Of a DNA stretch of 64,000 bases, positions 38,407-53,400 are shown one piece after another (position 1 is the first letter of the stretch; each line of letters starts with the position of its first letter). The translations under genes and the position numbers were made by a program. The notes beneath the pieces were generated by a model. That model did not search any database and was not told the origin of the DNA. It saw only the letters and a program-made list of their open reading frames with translations. The stretch comes from Apostichopus japonicus (Eukaryota; Echinodermata; Holothuroidea; Aspidochirotida; Stichopodidae), in assembly GCF_037975245.1 (NCBI RefSeq), contig NC_092575.1, positions 23,541,841 to 23,605,840 on the forward strand, written 5' to 3'.

Positions 38407-41400
38407 ACGCTTAAGCTTGTATGCACGATAACTCAACAAGGGATTGACTGATCATGATCAAACTTGGTGGGTGGGTGGCCCATAGTGAGTAGATGAACCC
38501 TATTGTTTTTGGTGCCCACAAAGGTCACCAAAGGTCAGTTATGGTCCAAAAACCCAAAATACTAAAACTGCAATAACTCCCAGTGCCAATGTGCGACAAG
38601 GTTGATATTTTGGGACAAGTTGTGAACTGGTTAGGGCAATATTTTGAAACTTAACGGTCATGTGATCTGAGGTCACCAAAGGTCAATTAATGTTAAAAAA
38701 CTAGTATTTTTGCGATAACTTGAGAACGAATTGTCCGTTAGGGTTGGGAGTTGCTTCAGTGTAATCCAATTGTCGACCCACATCTGGGTGACCCTTGACC
38801 TCAATTTGACCTTTGGTGACCTTTTCATGTTTTGGGGATTTTTACAGTTTCGATGCTATTTTCAGATGTCAAAGGTACCTTCCGATCATAAATATGGATA
38901 GGTTGACCCCCGTGTGACCTTTGTGTGCGAACTTATATGGGGTCAAAGTTTTCGGTCAGAGTTAGGATGGCTGTACAGACTTATCGTGTTGATTTTTGGA
39001 ATCAGCAGATCAAACTACATTTGAAACCAAGGTCAAAAGGTCAAAGGTCACATTAGAAAAAATGTGCTTAGTTTGGGAGAAAACGGGCGAAAAAGAAAAT
39101 GTTTGGTTTTGATGCTAGATTTGGATATCAAAGGTACCTTCCGATCAAAAATGTCAATGGGTTGAAACCCGGGTGACCTTTGTGTGTAAAGTTATACAAG
39201 GTCAAAGTTAATTTTCAGACATTTAATGCAATAACTCCCAGGGCCAAGGTGTAACAAGGTTGATATTTTGGGACAAGTTGCAAATGGTATAGAGGAATAT
39301 TTTCAAACTTAACGGTCATGTGATCCGAGGTCATCAAAGGTCAATTAATGTTAAAAAACTAGTATTTTCGGTGAGAAAATGGGCAAAGAAAAAAATGTTT
39401 GAATTCTTACAGTTTTGATGCTATATTCACGTCTCACCAATCAAAAATGTCAATAGGTTTACCCCAAGTGACCTTTGTGTGTGAAGTTTTATGAGGTCAA
39501 AGTAAAATTTCAGACATTTAGTGCAATAATTCCCAGTTCCAAGGTGTGACACGGTTGATATTTTGGGACAAGTTGCAAATGGTATAGGGGAATATTTTCA
39601 AACTTAACGGTCATGTGATCCGAGGTCACCAAAGGTCAATTAATGATAAAAAACTAGTATTTTTGCGATAACTTGAGAACGAATTGTCCGTTAGGGTTGG
39701 GAGTTGCTTCAATTTAATCCAATTGTCGACCCACATCTGGGTGACCCTTGACCTCAATTTGACCTCTGGTGACCTTTTCATGTTTTGGGGATTTTTACAG
39801 TTTCGATGCTATTTTCAGATGTCAAAGGTACCTTCTGATCATAAATGTCATTGGGTTGACCCCCGTGTGACCTTCGTGTGCGGAGTTATACGAGGTCAAA
39901 GTTAATATTCAGACATTGAATGCAATAACTCTCAGTTCCAAGGTGTGACATGGTTGATATTTTGGGACAAGTTGCAAATGGTATAGGGGAATATTTTCAA
40001 ACTTAACGGTCATGTGATCCGAGGTCACCAAAGGTCAATTAATGATAAAAAACTAGTATTTTTGCGATAACTTGAGAACGAATTGTCCGTTAGGGTTGGG
40101 AGTTGCTTCAATTTAATCCAATTGTCGACCCACATCTGGGTGACCCTTGACCTCAATTTGACCTCTGGTGACCTTTTCATGTTTTGGGGATTTTTACAGT
40201 TTCGATGCTATTTTCAGATGTCAAAGGTACCTTCTGATCATAAATGTCAATGGGTTGACCCCTGTGTGACCTTCGTGTGCGGAGTTATACGAGGTCAAAG
40301 TTAATTTTCAGACATTGAATGCAATAACTCTCAGTTCCAAGGTGTGACATGGTTGATATTTTGGGACAAGTTGCAAATGGTATAGGGGAATATTTTCAAA
40401 CTTAACGGTCTTGTGATCCGAGGTCACCAAAGGTCAATTAATGATAAAAAACTAGTATTTTTGCGATAACTTGAGAACGAATTGTCCGTTAGGGTTGGGA
40501 GTTGCTTCAATGTAATCCAATTGTCGACCCACATCTGGGTGACCCTTGACCTCAATTTGACCTCTGGTGACCTTTTCATGTTTTGGGGATTTTTACAGTT
40601 TCGATGCTATTTTCAGATGTCAAAGGTGCCTTCTGATCATAAATGTCAATGGGTTGACCCCAATGTGACCTTCGTGTGCGAAGTTATACGAGTTCAAAGT
40701 TAAATAATATTAATGAGGTCACAGGTCAAACGTGAAAAACTCCCAAGTTGCAATAACTTAGCTACTATTTATTGGAATTTCGTCAAACTTGGTATGATGA
40801 TATTGGTAAATAGTCTCCACACACTGATGTGTGTTGCAATTGATATCATGCATGTTTATAAGGGGGGGGGGGCTAGCATTATTTCGTTATGAAAAGTTTG
40901 TATGCACAATAACTCAACGAGGGAATGACCAATCATTACCATACTTGGTGAGTGGGTGGCCCATAGTAAGTAGATTATCCCTGTTGATGTTGGTGCCCAT
41001 TTCATGAATATTAATGAGATCATGGGGTCAAACGTGAAATACTCCAAATTGCAATTACTTGGCTACTATTACTAGTCGGAATTTCGTCAAACTTGGTATG
41101 ATGATAATGGTAGATAGTCTTCACACACTGATGTGTGTTGCAATTGATATCAGGGCTTAGCATTACTTTGGCAACAAAAGTTTGTGAGCATAAATTACTG
41201 TTGTTGTATTAGGGCTTTGTTAGAAATTTCCCTATGAATGGAACTAATGAACAGCAGCAAGGAACCATGAAATGTTTTCATTCTGGTTTTACAATTCGAT
41301 GAGAATATTAAAGGAAGAATGTCACCCTCATGAATCTTTATGTTAAAGAACGGAAAACTTTACAGTCCGATTTTCTTGAGATTTAAAATTGCATCCAAGT

Positions 41401-44400
41401 GGAACCAACAAAGAAACTAGAAATTTACCCAAAAGTAGCAATTAAGGACAAAGGTAGAACAGCTGGGAAGGGGTTCCTCCTCTCTTGCACCAAAGACCCT
41501 CTCACGTAGGCATGTGTTTGCACTTTAACATTGGGGTTTCACCTTTTTGTTTGTTCATATGTTTGTTGGTGAAAAAAGAGGGGGTGTGTTTTATTTACTC
41601 TAGTTTGGCTGATAGAAACAGGGATCATCTGTTTGATAATTGTTTCATCAGAAATATGTTGTTTTATTCACTGAAATCGGTTCAAATCTACCAATGTTGT
41701 GCTTATTTCCACTTCATTGATTTACATTTCCAGCAATGCTAAAGCCATCCAAAATTGTAAAGCATGTCATTTTGAGTTTTGAGGCAATTTGGTTGCATAC
41801 TAATTTTTTATTTTATCTGTCTTTATCATAAGATATATTTTGTTGAATTTGATCTCCAATTATTACGAAAAACTGTATTACATAAACGTGACAATTTGCT
41901 TCCCGATCTAAATGGGAAAAAATGTCAAATGTCAAATATTTGCAGTATAAAGTGGTATCCGAAGGGAAGTTCTGTCAGCCAACTCTATGTTTTTCCATTG
42001 GGTCTTGGCTTAATACGAGAGGAAATGTTAATATAAGGAATGAGGGAACGAGGGATAATATGGACGAGTTAATAACACAAAGGCAGATGTTTATTGAAAG
42101 TTTGTGGTTTCATGATAACTGCAAATAATTTGTTGACCTGTGGTACACGGCAAGAAGCAGAACATCAGACCCATTAACCGGATGATGGAGCGTTTCAGAG
42201 ACGGAGTTTACGACCTCCAGTTGGCCACTTTCTTCTCCTTTTTCTCCCCCCCTCTTTTACTTTCTTAACAATTTTTATGTAATGAATGTGGCATTGTTAC
42301 ATTTCACACACCAGGTATCATGTCCAGAGTTTAGGCATTCTGCGTTGCTCCACCTTCCCGTACACAGGGTAAAAGCATTTTGGCGTATGCCTTCGAATAC
42401 TATAAGTATTTAGCACAGCTTTTCTAGCTGTAAGCTGCACTGCGCATCAGTTTTTTATTTTCTATATCCGCAGTACAAAGCGTAGGTATGATAAGAGTTC
42501 AGAAAGCACATCGAGAGAGAGAGAAAATACACCTCTAGAGACTTTTCCTAAAATACAGGAAAGATTCTTTAACAGGGGTTATGATTTCTGTTGATTTCCA
42601 AATAGAGACCATACCAAAGGGTTCTGTGCTCAAAGAGCTGCGATATGAAACTGGAGGAGTTATTTCTATAAATTTGCAGCTTTTGGACAAAAAATGGTTT
42701 TGTTAGTCTAGAATTAATCGGCTTTGAGGTTTAAGGGTGAGGATTCTTTATTCTCATGGATTAAAGGCGTATCGAACAACAAAAATGAAAGGATTATGGA
42801 ACAAAAAACGTTTGAATAATATCTGAAAAGTTGAATAAACAGCTTAAGGAACATTTTGAAAATAGTTACAGCAAGTAATGATAACGCTTCTTTTTCTTGG
42901 GGATGGAAGGAGGTTTAGGCAGACATGATTTAATAGGGATATTGCGTTTGTATAAAATGTTGCAAACAAATTAATTCAACTTAATTGCAAACTTGAGATG
43001 GGTAATCATATTGTTAGAAAATGACAGAATTATTGCTTCTTGTTTACCAAATCTGCTTTTGAAATTTCCTTGAACATTTGAACACATTAGGTACTTTTGT
43101 AATCTGCCTTTCATTGATGACAATTTTTCATTCCTTCCTTTGTTCTTGGCCTCAATTAAGGATAGGAGGGTCCCAAAACCTTTGTTTGATCAATAGCTTG
43201 CACTAACCATATTTATAATCTACAGATAGGCTTTGCACAATTTATTAACTACAAGCTTCTCCCAAAATGAACCGAAATTGCTTGCAACTTGTGCAAAATA
43301 CTGAACTCTATCTGCTATGCTTTGTACACAACTATCAGTGCAGGATTTCTTTACTTTTTTTTTTCTTTTGGGTTTACTTTTTGTTTGTTTTGTTCCGTTG
43401 GTTAGAATTTCTTTCAGTTGATTAGCATGCTTATACTCAACATATTAAACATTATTATCCTCTTACTTGTGTGGTTCTAGATTTGTAGACGTGACCATCT
43501 TACAAATGTTTTTTTCTTTTCTATATAGATGGTTAAAATTGTTGTCTATATCTTTTTTTACCAGCCAAAATTGTTATTTATCGAGAGGGGGCTCAGTACT
43601 AAATCGCTCTCTGTTGAGATAAATTCACAATGACAGTAATGTGAAATCTATGTTCTCACAACAACTTCTGTTGAGGACAGTTTTAACTCCCAATATTCTA
43701 TGTAGGTAGTAGAGGATGTTAATTATAGAGACCAGATTTGTTTGCTTTTCACTTAATGTTAGTGGCACTGCAGCTAGCCTAATATGCAGGCTATGGGAGA
43801 ATTTTGAGGCCTAAGCTGATTAACATAGCAATATCTTTAGTTGGTTTGGTTGACAAGTCATGATCATGTAGTTCTTGTCATAGAATTTTGTATTACTATG
43901 GTTAGCTTCTTTTCGACTGGATTATTTGGACAGTGTTTTCTGTTCTTCTCAGAAAAATTTTGGAAAAAAATTACAGAGAATCAAACTAATATCCCATAAC
44001 AGTTTAGTTAGTAAATTATTCTGACTAACAGATTTGCTTTTGTTTCTTAAATAAAAAGAAAAAAATGCTCAAAAGTTTTCCAATTGAATACTTTAGTTTG
44101 CTACTTGCTGCATGTTACATTAATACTAATCTTAAGCAGTGTCTTGGCGTTAGAGTCTCCGAGATGGATCGGAGTGAATTAATTACTCTTTATTAACCCT
44201 TATGAATATTCATCTGCTGTAAGGAGAAACGAAAAAGTCAAAAGATACGTTTTCTTTGTTTAGATCTATCAGTCTCAGGTGGTGTGATACTTGGTACTAG
44301 GTATGGTAGAGTTGCCAGTAGATAGTTATGGTGGTCAATATCTGCCATTTGGATTAAGAATAGGATTTAAGAGCTCTTAGAGTAGATAATACATATTTGG

Positions 44401-47400
44401 GTGGGATATCACTCATGTTGTTATTAAAAAGGACTTGTCTCGTCTCGTTTATTTATTTTTTATTTTTAATCGATACATAAGTAAACACGTTTTTTTCTTC
44501 TTTCTGAGAGTACTTTAACATTATTTGGCGTAACCACGGATAATAGCACATCACAGTTTTATGAGAATGGTTTCCCACATTTCCATTGTTTACATACATG
44601 TATGTGTGCTTACTGCTTGAGATTTTAACCCCCCACCCCACTCCCCACCCCACCTTGCAAACAAAATGGTAACATGTTACTAACTTCCCGGGCATCGTAA
44701 AGACTAACCTATTTCTTGTTTCTTTCATCATCTCTTTGCCCACATTGCAGCGACCCAATCAAAGACCCAGCCTCCCGGCCCTTAGGGACCGCGGCGGGGT
44801 GTCCCCGGCCCCCTCTTTAGATTCCATGCTCTCCATATCTTCCATCGGGTCCCTGTCCCTGGGGGGCTTCTCGTTCGGGAGTCCATTTGACTCGTACTCG
44901 TCATCGGTCAACTCTGCCCTGAGGGCCAACTATTGGGATCGATCTAATCAGGTATCGCTTGCCAGCTTTGTCCAGCGGCCTTCGCCACTCTGTTGGCAGC
45001 AGCTTGTGCACCCTGTAAGTGTTGGTCGTTGTTCACCCCTGTAGTCCTAGCTGCCTGCCAGCCATGACACCTTCTTAGCACTCTAGTAGTCCTGGCACAA
45101 TAATCAGATTGACTGCATGAAACAACCCTCCTACATCTGTGACGTTTGGGTTAAAGATCACAAGAAAGCATTCAAAATTTCTTGTCCTAATCTCTGAAAT
45201 GACAGATTTGAAAGTTTCCCTGAAGAACTAAAAAAGTCTCATTTGAATCAAGGTTAAAAAATGTGCAATCTGCGACTCTTCTCTTGGGACAAACTTGAGA
45301 CACAGATTTTGAAAAGAACAGGTTTCACCAGATGGCAAATCAAGACTTGTTTACATGCTTTCAAATTTGCTAAAAAGAAATGAATAAGAATATATTTATA
45401 TATTTCTAAAAAAAAGAAAAAAAATAGAAAAGAAGGCAGCCTAGGAATTTACTAACAGATGCACGTACACCATGTACACTGATAAGAGTCAATGGGCGTG
45501 AAGGACGAAACTATTACTTGCCTAGCTCCTCTCTTCTAGTATGACATGTTTGGACAGTAAGTTGTCGTGTTTACATGGAACAGTTAAAAAACAATCCCGG
45601 GTTACTTTTAAGAATCGGTGTTATAGGAGTGCTGTCAGGTGGACGAAGGAGGTTCAAAATATGACCTTAGTTGAGGGCAGATGATGGTGGTATAACTGTG
45701 AATGCTTCTACCTGCATGGCTTTCCCATTAACAGGAGGGAGAAAACACAGAAGATTGTGTATCATGCATGGTTCCTCGCATTCAAGAATCACGCATAAGC
45801 TTACATTTTGTTTATGTGTACGAAACATGTCGGAAAATTTTTGTTGTCGTTGGTAAAATGGTTCAATTTATAGTCATCGCAAAGCAGAGATAACAGAGAT
45901 CAACTTTCTTCTTCTGAGTTTGCAAAGCAGAACTTATGGGAGGAGTAGTGGAAATTGGAGTTAAAATCAAATTGTACGGCTAGATGATTATGGGTAGGGG
46001 TAAAGTAGGGGGGAAGGGAAGGGTTTGGTTTGGGAGAGGGTATAGTGCCAACTTTGTTCCTTGATGTGTTTATAGACAGGGAATTACCATGTGCCATGTT
46101 TCTGCAAGTTGGGTTTATATATCAAGACCACAACACAGAATGTAGTATTCATTTCCTGTATATTTGTCATATACAGTAAGTACGTACTAAGCCTTCATTT
46201 GCCAAGCACATTATTAGTTATATATATGTTTTATATCCTAGTGTAACATCACACAACAGATAAAAGTAGGCTAATTTTCATATAAGCTCCTGGGCATAGG
46301 TTGTTATTGGTCACCAAACCTTAGAACTGATTGCACCATATTGGATGTGAAGAATGTTCAATTAAATTAGTATGCCATTAGAACAATGCAGTGTAGTTAG
46401 TTAGTTTCTTTAGAATAAAAACGAAGTTGACAAATATGCACCTGAGTTATAAATTGTTAGTATCCTCAGACATTCAGCTTCTTTTAACCTGGCACTCTAT
46501 GATAACCTTATCCTCAAATAGACTTCTGGTCACCATGTGCTTCTGTTCACGAAAGAACAAAAGAATATAAAAAAGAAAGAAAATAAATGCTAGAGAGAAA
46601 ATTAAACTTCAAACTGTAGCTAGTTTCTATTCATATTTGTGTAAATTTAGGTAGTACTGATAAAGTGTACTAAAGCTAGCCTTACATACAATAACGTATT
46701 ACTTTTAAAGTGGTTAGGGTGGGACGTGGAGGAGTGGAACGTTGCTAGTGAAGGTCTTTTCCTAAACAGTCAAGTAGCATGGGATGATGAATGTGCACGC
46801 TTCCTGACTTCAATGAATGGCCTTGCGAGAGGAAGAAGTTTTCCTGTAGTCATTAACTCCCTCCGTACTTTTAGTTATTGATATGTTAATGAAGTGGGAG
46901 GGACTTATATTGACCTCCCACATCTGCAACTGTAGACAATGATTGTATTCATATACCTCCAATACTATCTGGTACTGTACTATCTGGCCAAGTATATATC
47001 TATGAAAGACTCTGCCATGATGTATTTATAACGTGTATGGCAGTTCCTTGAGTTGTCATGAATGCTGGCAAAACTCCCCATTTTTTCCTTTTTTTTGGGA
47101 AATCAACAAACCATATAAATATTATAATATTATTCTTCTTATTATAATACATGATTTAATTAGATGCACATATGCTTATCAAAATGATTACTTTGTAGTA
47201 CTGTCCAACTCCAAGCATGTGATAAATTTCAATGATGTGAATAGGAAGTTTCGATAACCAATTAGAATTACCGATACTTAAATTGCTACAGCTCAAAGAA
47301 ATTGGTTGTAACTTTCATGATGAGATTAGAAATGAAACCCTAACAGGAAGGGGGATGATGGTGGAAGAGAAGGGGTGTGAAGGGTATGAGTAAGTATATA

Positions 47401-50400
47401 ATATAATAGATATATAATATAATACAGATAATATAATATATAGGACTAAGGGTTGATCATACTCTGGTGTAGTCACACTGCCCCTATCTTCTCAAATTTA
47501 AAAATAAATATAAACGTTCACAATGCACATAAATGAAAGTCGTCTAACCATTAGACTGTGCTACTGTAGTTTGGAAATCTTGTACAAATTATAAGTTAAG
47601 TCAAAAATGTTCATATAATATAATAATATATAGGGCTAAGGGTTGATCACACTCTGGTATAGTCACACTGCACATGTCTTATCAAATTTAAATATAAATA
47701 TTAACGTTCACAATGTACATAAATGAAAGTCATCTAACCTTTAGACTGTGTGCTACAGTTTGTAAATCTTGTACGAATGAAAAGTTAAGTAAAAAAAATT
47801 GAAGATGTAACGATTAAGAGAGAAGTGGGGAAAATAATTGTGTGGAAAATTTGGATGGATATTGGGAGGATATCTAGTGGTATGCTGTAATCTTATTTAT
47901 TTACAGTTATCTAAATAACTTAACATTTAAAAGCTTAACATTTCTATAACAACAAAGTTATCCAGAGTTAGAAAAAAGCTATAGTAAAATAAAACAACAT
48001 TTAGACATTTACAAAATGATGGAGAACTAAATTTGAGAGAGCTCTACAAGGATTGCAAGAAGGTCTAGCTTGTAGGCATGATGATATTTCACATTCAACC
48101 AGTTTCTCCCCCATTTTTTACCCATTCCTACCTGAGTGTGTCATGACTGATGGATCAATGTTTGGTTCTGGAACTGTTAGGGGGTTGGTTTGAAAATATA
48201 TGACATGGTAATTACTATGAAACTATGAAAACATATGTGTTACTAATAAACTATGCAAAAATATGACATGGTTGTTACTATGAAACTATGAAAACATATG
48301 TGTTACTATGAAACTATGCAAAATATGACATGGTTGTTACTATAAAACTATGAAAACATATGTCCATGGTGTATTACTATGCATAATATGACATGGTTGC
48401 TATTATGTAACTACTACAAACATACCATGACATGGTGTGTTACTATGAAACTGACAAAATATATGACATGGTGTCACCATGAAACTTTCAAAACTGTAAA
48501 TTGTTTTAAACTTGTCTGTTGGTTGGTGGAACAGGGAAATAAATAGTTTCAGAAGCTGTTAAGTAGTTGAATAGAAGTGGTCAAAGGTCATGGCTGGTTT
48601 TCGGTAATTCCTGCCATTCAAAATCTTCCTGTGTGTTTCTTAGATGTGAGTTACTGTGTTTGCTGTGTCGTAAGTGTTGAAAAGTGATGCTGTTTTGGTC
48701 TCAAATTAAGTCGAAAGATTCATTCATTATGTTGTTGTCTTTGAGAAATTCACTTCAGTTTATTTTAATCATTTTGTAATCTCATCTCATAATGTGCGTT
48801 TTACTCTCTCATTTATGTAATTTTTTTTGGGCGCTTTCATAGTTCCTTTTTTTGTTACTTGAAAAAAATTATTTAGTTTTGAGAGAGTTGATATTCACCT
48901 GGGTATCAATTGTTTCAAATTAAAGAGAGGGTATACTACTTGTTTGTCAACAAGTTGATGTCAAATTGGTGATGTAAACATGTTGTCAACAAGTTTTAGA
49001 AACTAAGGTCATCCTATTCATGACACTTGTGAATATATGTTTACAAATTGTTAAAATTACTAGGCAAGGTAGGTTAGCTGACCACCTTCAAAGTGTCCAG
49101 ATCAGTGGGTTTTGATATTTTGTATGTGTGTGTAGCCAGGATAATAAATCACCTGATAGGCACAAGAATATGTCGCACTGTCTTAAAACTGGGCATCGAA
49201 CTTGACACAATCTTATTGTACCAGGCTCAACCATTAAAATGCCTGAAAAAAAATTAACAGTAGCCCACAGGAATCACCCAGGAATGGAAGAGTTAGGTAT
49301 AAACTTTCCCATCTGGTTTATAATGAGAAGAAAAATACATGAAGTGGGAGTTACACTTTAAAATTTGTGGGACTAAATTTTGATTTTGATAGAATTATGC
49401 AGTACCTCATAAATATAAGAACAGCCAAGTGTTTGAACTATACCTATATAGCTGTCTATGTTTAATTCAGTGGTATTCAGATATGTCCGAATATCACTTC
49501 GCTCGATCAGTATGCTGATAAGTTATAACCTCAACCCAACTTGCTTTCGAGTTGGAATTGATATATACTTCAAAGCTAGTGGAAAGTAAAATCTCATAAA
49601 CAATGTAACTCATTAGTTTTGGTTTAATAGTCAAGTATCTTTACAAGTGGTATTCAAAGCAAAAAGTTGAAAGATTGGAACTTTACTTTTTCCACTTTTT
49701 TTTTAATACTGTGAAAAGTGTCCAATCTAATCAAGATAATTAATTACTGACTCGATTACATTCACTTGGTCAAAAAATGGGTAGTATGATTTAGTTTGAT
49801 TAAGAAACCTTGTAGTGTGTCTTAGTTCATCAGTTGAAAACATACTTTTGAGTAAAAAATCTTTAAAGTTTTGCTGAAAGTGCTTTTACTAAATGTAGAA
49901 AAAGCTGCTTAAAATAGGATACATCCCCTTTGTGTAAGATTGTTGTACAGTTTATTCTAATATTTTGGCAAGTTTTTAACGTTGTCTTGGTGTGGATCAT
50001 GTGATCCAGTTGTCTTTGATTGGTCTGTATAGTAGGATCTTGGTGTGGATCATTTGATCCAGTTGTGCCATTCCTTTGACATTCGTGGCTTATTTAAATG
50101 GCCGACTTAATTTATAGGTTATCAAATGTTGCTTCCTTCTTTTTTCTTTATCGCAAAATCTCATTTTTTTTTTTTTACTACTTTTTCTTTTGTCTGTTGA
50201 AGTTCATTAAACTACCGCATGCACCCAGGCAATGCAAACACAAATTCTGTTGGAATGATTGGACGACCTTGTGCCTTTTGTTTTATAAACAAAACATGTA
50301 TTGTTTGTCATCATAAACAATACCTGTTTATGAAACAATACATTTATTGTTTGTCATCGTAAACAGTAGCTGTTTTTGAAACAAAAAATGTCATCATAAA

Positions 50401-53400
50401 CAATACCTCTTTGTATAACAATGCCTTTATCGTTTGTCATCGTAAACAAAACCTCTAGTTTTATAATGTGGTTGTAAAGCTGATTGTCTCAATATAAAAG
50501 TTTTGTCGTTGAACATTGAAATTATTATCACGTAAAGTCAACGGTGTATTTTGGTTCTCATGTGTACAAACAGTTCATCCAGTTGTGATCATTTGCAGGC
50601 GTAAGTATTCTGCTAGATAACTTAAAATTGGAGGAAGCACACATATTATTCTCTGTCTGTCACTGCTGCTGTTTTTTTTTGGTTAAATTTACATATTTTG
50701 TGGTTTTACCCTCATGGTTTGGATTCTACCACTCAAATGTTATTGTTACTTGAATTGCTGAAGATATTAGACTCTGATTTGCTGATTGTTTTGTTGGGAT
50801 GATTAGATACAGAAAATAGTAAAACTTATTGAATCAATTGTGGTTTGTTTTGGAACCTCAACACTGCCTGATTTTGGTCAGTTTGAAGTTTGTTGCACTC
50901 AATGATGTCTTGCTTTGTATTACAATTAGGCTTGTACAGTAGAAGGCAATGTTTGTGTGGGGGGGGGGGATACAGCTTTTAATTCTAAGCTCACTTTATT
51001 TCCTTGGAACAGATTTCTTACTAACTTTTAGTGACAAAATTGCTGTCAAGAAGGTGTCTCTGAATGCCAAAGTCCATGTTAAATGTAGAGTGCTCAAACC
51101 TTCTATCAAAGGGAAAAGGCATAAAGATTGGGGAAAAGGATATTTGAACCATTACTGTAACAAGATGTAAATATTTTCATATAAATGGTGGGAACAGTTA
51201 TTTTGAAAGGACACATATATTCAGTTTATCAAGCTGAAATAAAAATCTAAAACATCTCGGGAAAAGGCATAAAGATTGGGGAAAAGGATATTTGAACCAT
51301 TACTGTAACAAGATGTAAATATTTTCATATAAATGGTGGGAACAGTTATTTTGAAAGGACACATTTATTCAGTTTATCAAGCTGAAATAAAAATCTAAAA
51401 CATCTCTTCCTCCTGGTTATTACTGTTCATCATTTCCATTGTAATACAAAATGAGGTAAATAAAAGTGGGGAATTCCCTGTGATTCCTCAATATCTTCTG
51501 CTACAGCTTTGTTGTAAACTTCATGTGTGATACTTGTAAACAATTTTTGCAATGAGAGTGCTTTAAATTATAAACTAATAATCATGCTTTCGAAATCCTA
51601 CAGCAACATTCTAGCGACACGTCGAGTATGAGCAGCGTGGCGGAGCCGCAGACGCCCGTCAGTCTCCATATCAACTCAGAAAACAACCGGGAGAACTTCA
51701 AGACCATTCGTCCGACCTCGTTGGTCACCAGGCAGGCCAAAGAGCACGAGAGCGCCCTCAAGGAGCAGATGACCGGCTACAAGAGGATGCGGCGCACGCA
51801 CCAGAAGCAGCTCCTCCAGTTGGAGGAGAAGATGTCGTCGGACATGGTGGACCTGAAAGCCAAGCTGGACAAGGAGTACGAACTCTGCATCCAGACTAAC
51901 GCCAAGGAACTGGAGAGGTTACTGCAGAAACGACAGGTTGAAACAGAAAAGAAGGTACTGTAACCACAATAAAAAATATTACATATCAATGCCGTCATGA
52001 TTCAGAGCTGGATCCTCTCTATGAAGTTTTTATGAAGTTTTATGAAGGATTATTTTAAAAACCTTTTAAGGGGAGTAGTGGTATAAGTTATTGTCAGTCT
52101 TTGTCTCGATACGTCATACGTCGAGATATTTATAATGATCGAGGATCGACCGTAACATGTTTTTATTATATCAGTTTGCCAACTTCTACTGACAGATCTC
52201 TTGTGCAAATAAAGTTTTTATGATGTTTAATGAAGGATTACTTTAAAAACCTTTCAAGGGGAGTGGTGGTATAAGTTATTGTTGGTTTTGTCACGATACG
52301 TTATGAGATATTTTTTATGATCAACGATTGACCGTGACATGGTTTTATTATTATGATTATTTTCCCTGCTTCTGCTGATAGATCTCTTGGGCAGTTCATT
52401 TGAAATTTTGTCACTGGATACTACTACTGGGAATCACTGGAAATTGTTTACAAAAGTTACTTAATTTTTGTAACATAAAATCGTTTCAGAGACAAATTGA
52501 TGAGGCATTTTTTTCCCCCCCTCCTTTTGTTTGGTGCATGAAACATCTAAGGTTCCATCAAAATGTCAATCACAGTCTTGCAGTTAAAATACAACCTTAC
52601 ATTGTTTCTGACATATTGTACTGCTCTCCAATCATAGCTACTAATACAAATCTGTAAACAAAGCACAGGCGTGTCCGAAGTAATGCATCAACTATCACGT
52701 TTATAAAGCAAAATAAAACAAAACTGTTAGCAAACTGCTTATCCACTAGAGAGCCTGTGTAAGAGAATGTGTAAAAGTAAGTTGGCCTGACTTTTCGATC
52801 CTAGCAGGATCTTCTTCAAAGGCTAAATGACAAGTAACAGTAACAGAATGGACAAAAACATGCACAGAATACAGACAGGTTAATGAGCATGGAGAACACA
52901 AAGAGATAGATGTAAGGGGATTAGTAGACAAGGGATGGAGAGAAGAAAAAAACCAGGGGAAGAGGAGAGGTAGGAGATAAACAGTGGAGGGACAAAGAGA
53001 GGATTATGGGAAGGGGGGATCGAACATCAGGCCAACTTACATTTACATGTTTATAAAGCTGTAGAAGCTCAGTACTGACACACACTTGACTGGACAATAA
53101 TATATAACAGACTATGCTACGGTGATAGTCTTACCCATAGCCTTTCTAGTGTCTGACAGATGATTTACCTTAGCTTTCAGTGAAGCTTTCATTTTGACCA
53201 TGGCACCCTTCAACAAAATATTAAAAGGTTTTAGCTTCTGATTAGTGGCATCCCACACAATGTGAAATCATAGCAAGCCCCAAAGTTTCTCTGGCCAGGG
53301 GGCAGGATGTCACCTTATGAATTAAGTTTTATTTGTTGGGATTGACTTTAGGCTACAGTCATTAATGCTTTTTACCTTGCCAATTTCATCCCCAAGTGAT

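Noticed and set aside
39684-40703. Three nearly identical 73-codon ORFs at 399-bp spacing, suggesting a repeated small gene family
   Set aside because: They follow from a tandem repeat whose unit length is a multiple of three. No start context, no similarity, and the same frame is broken in older units.
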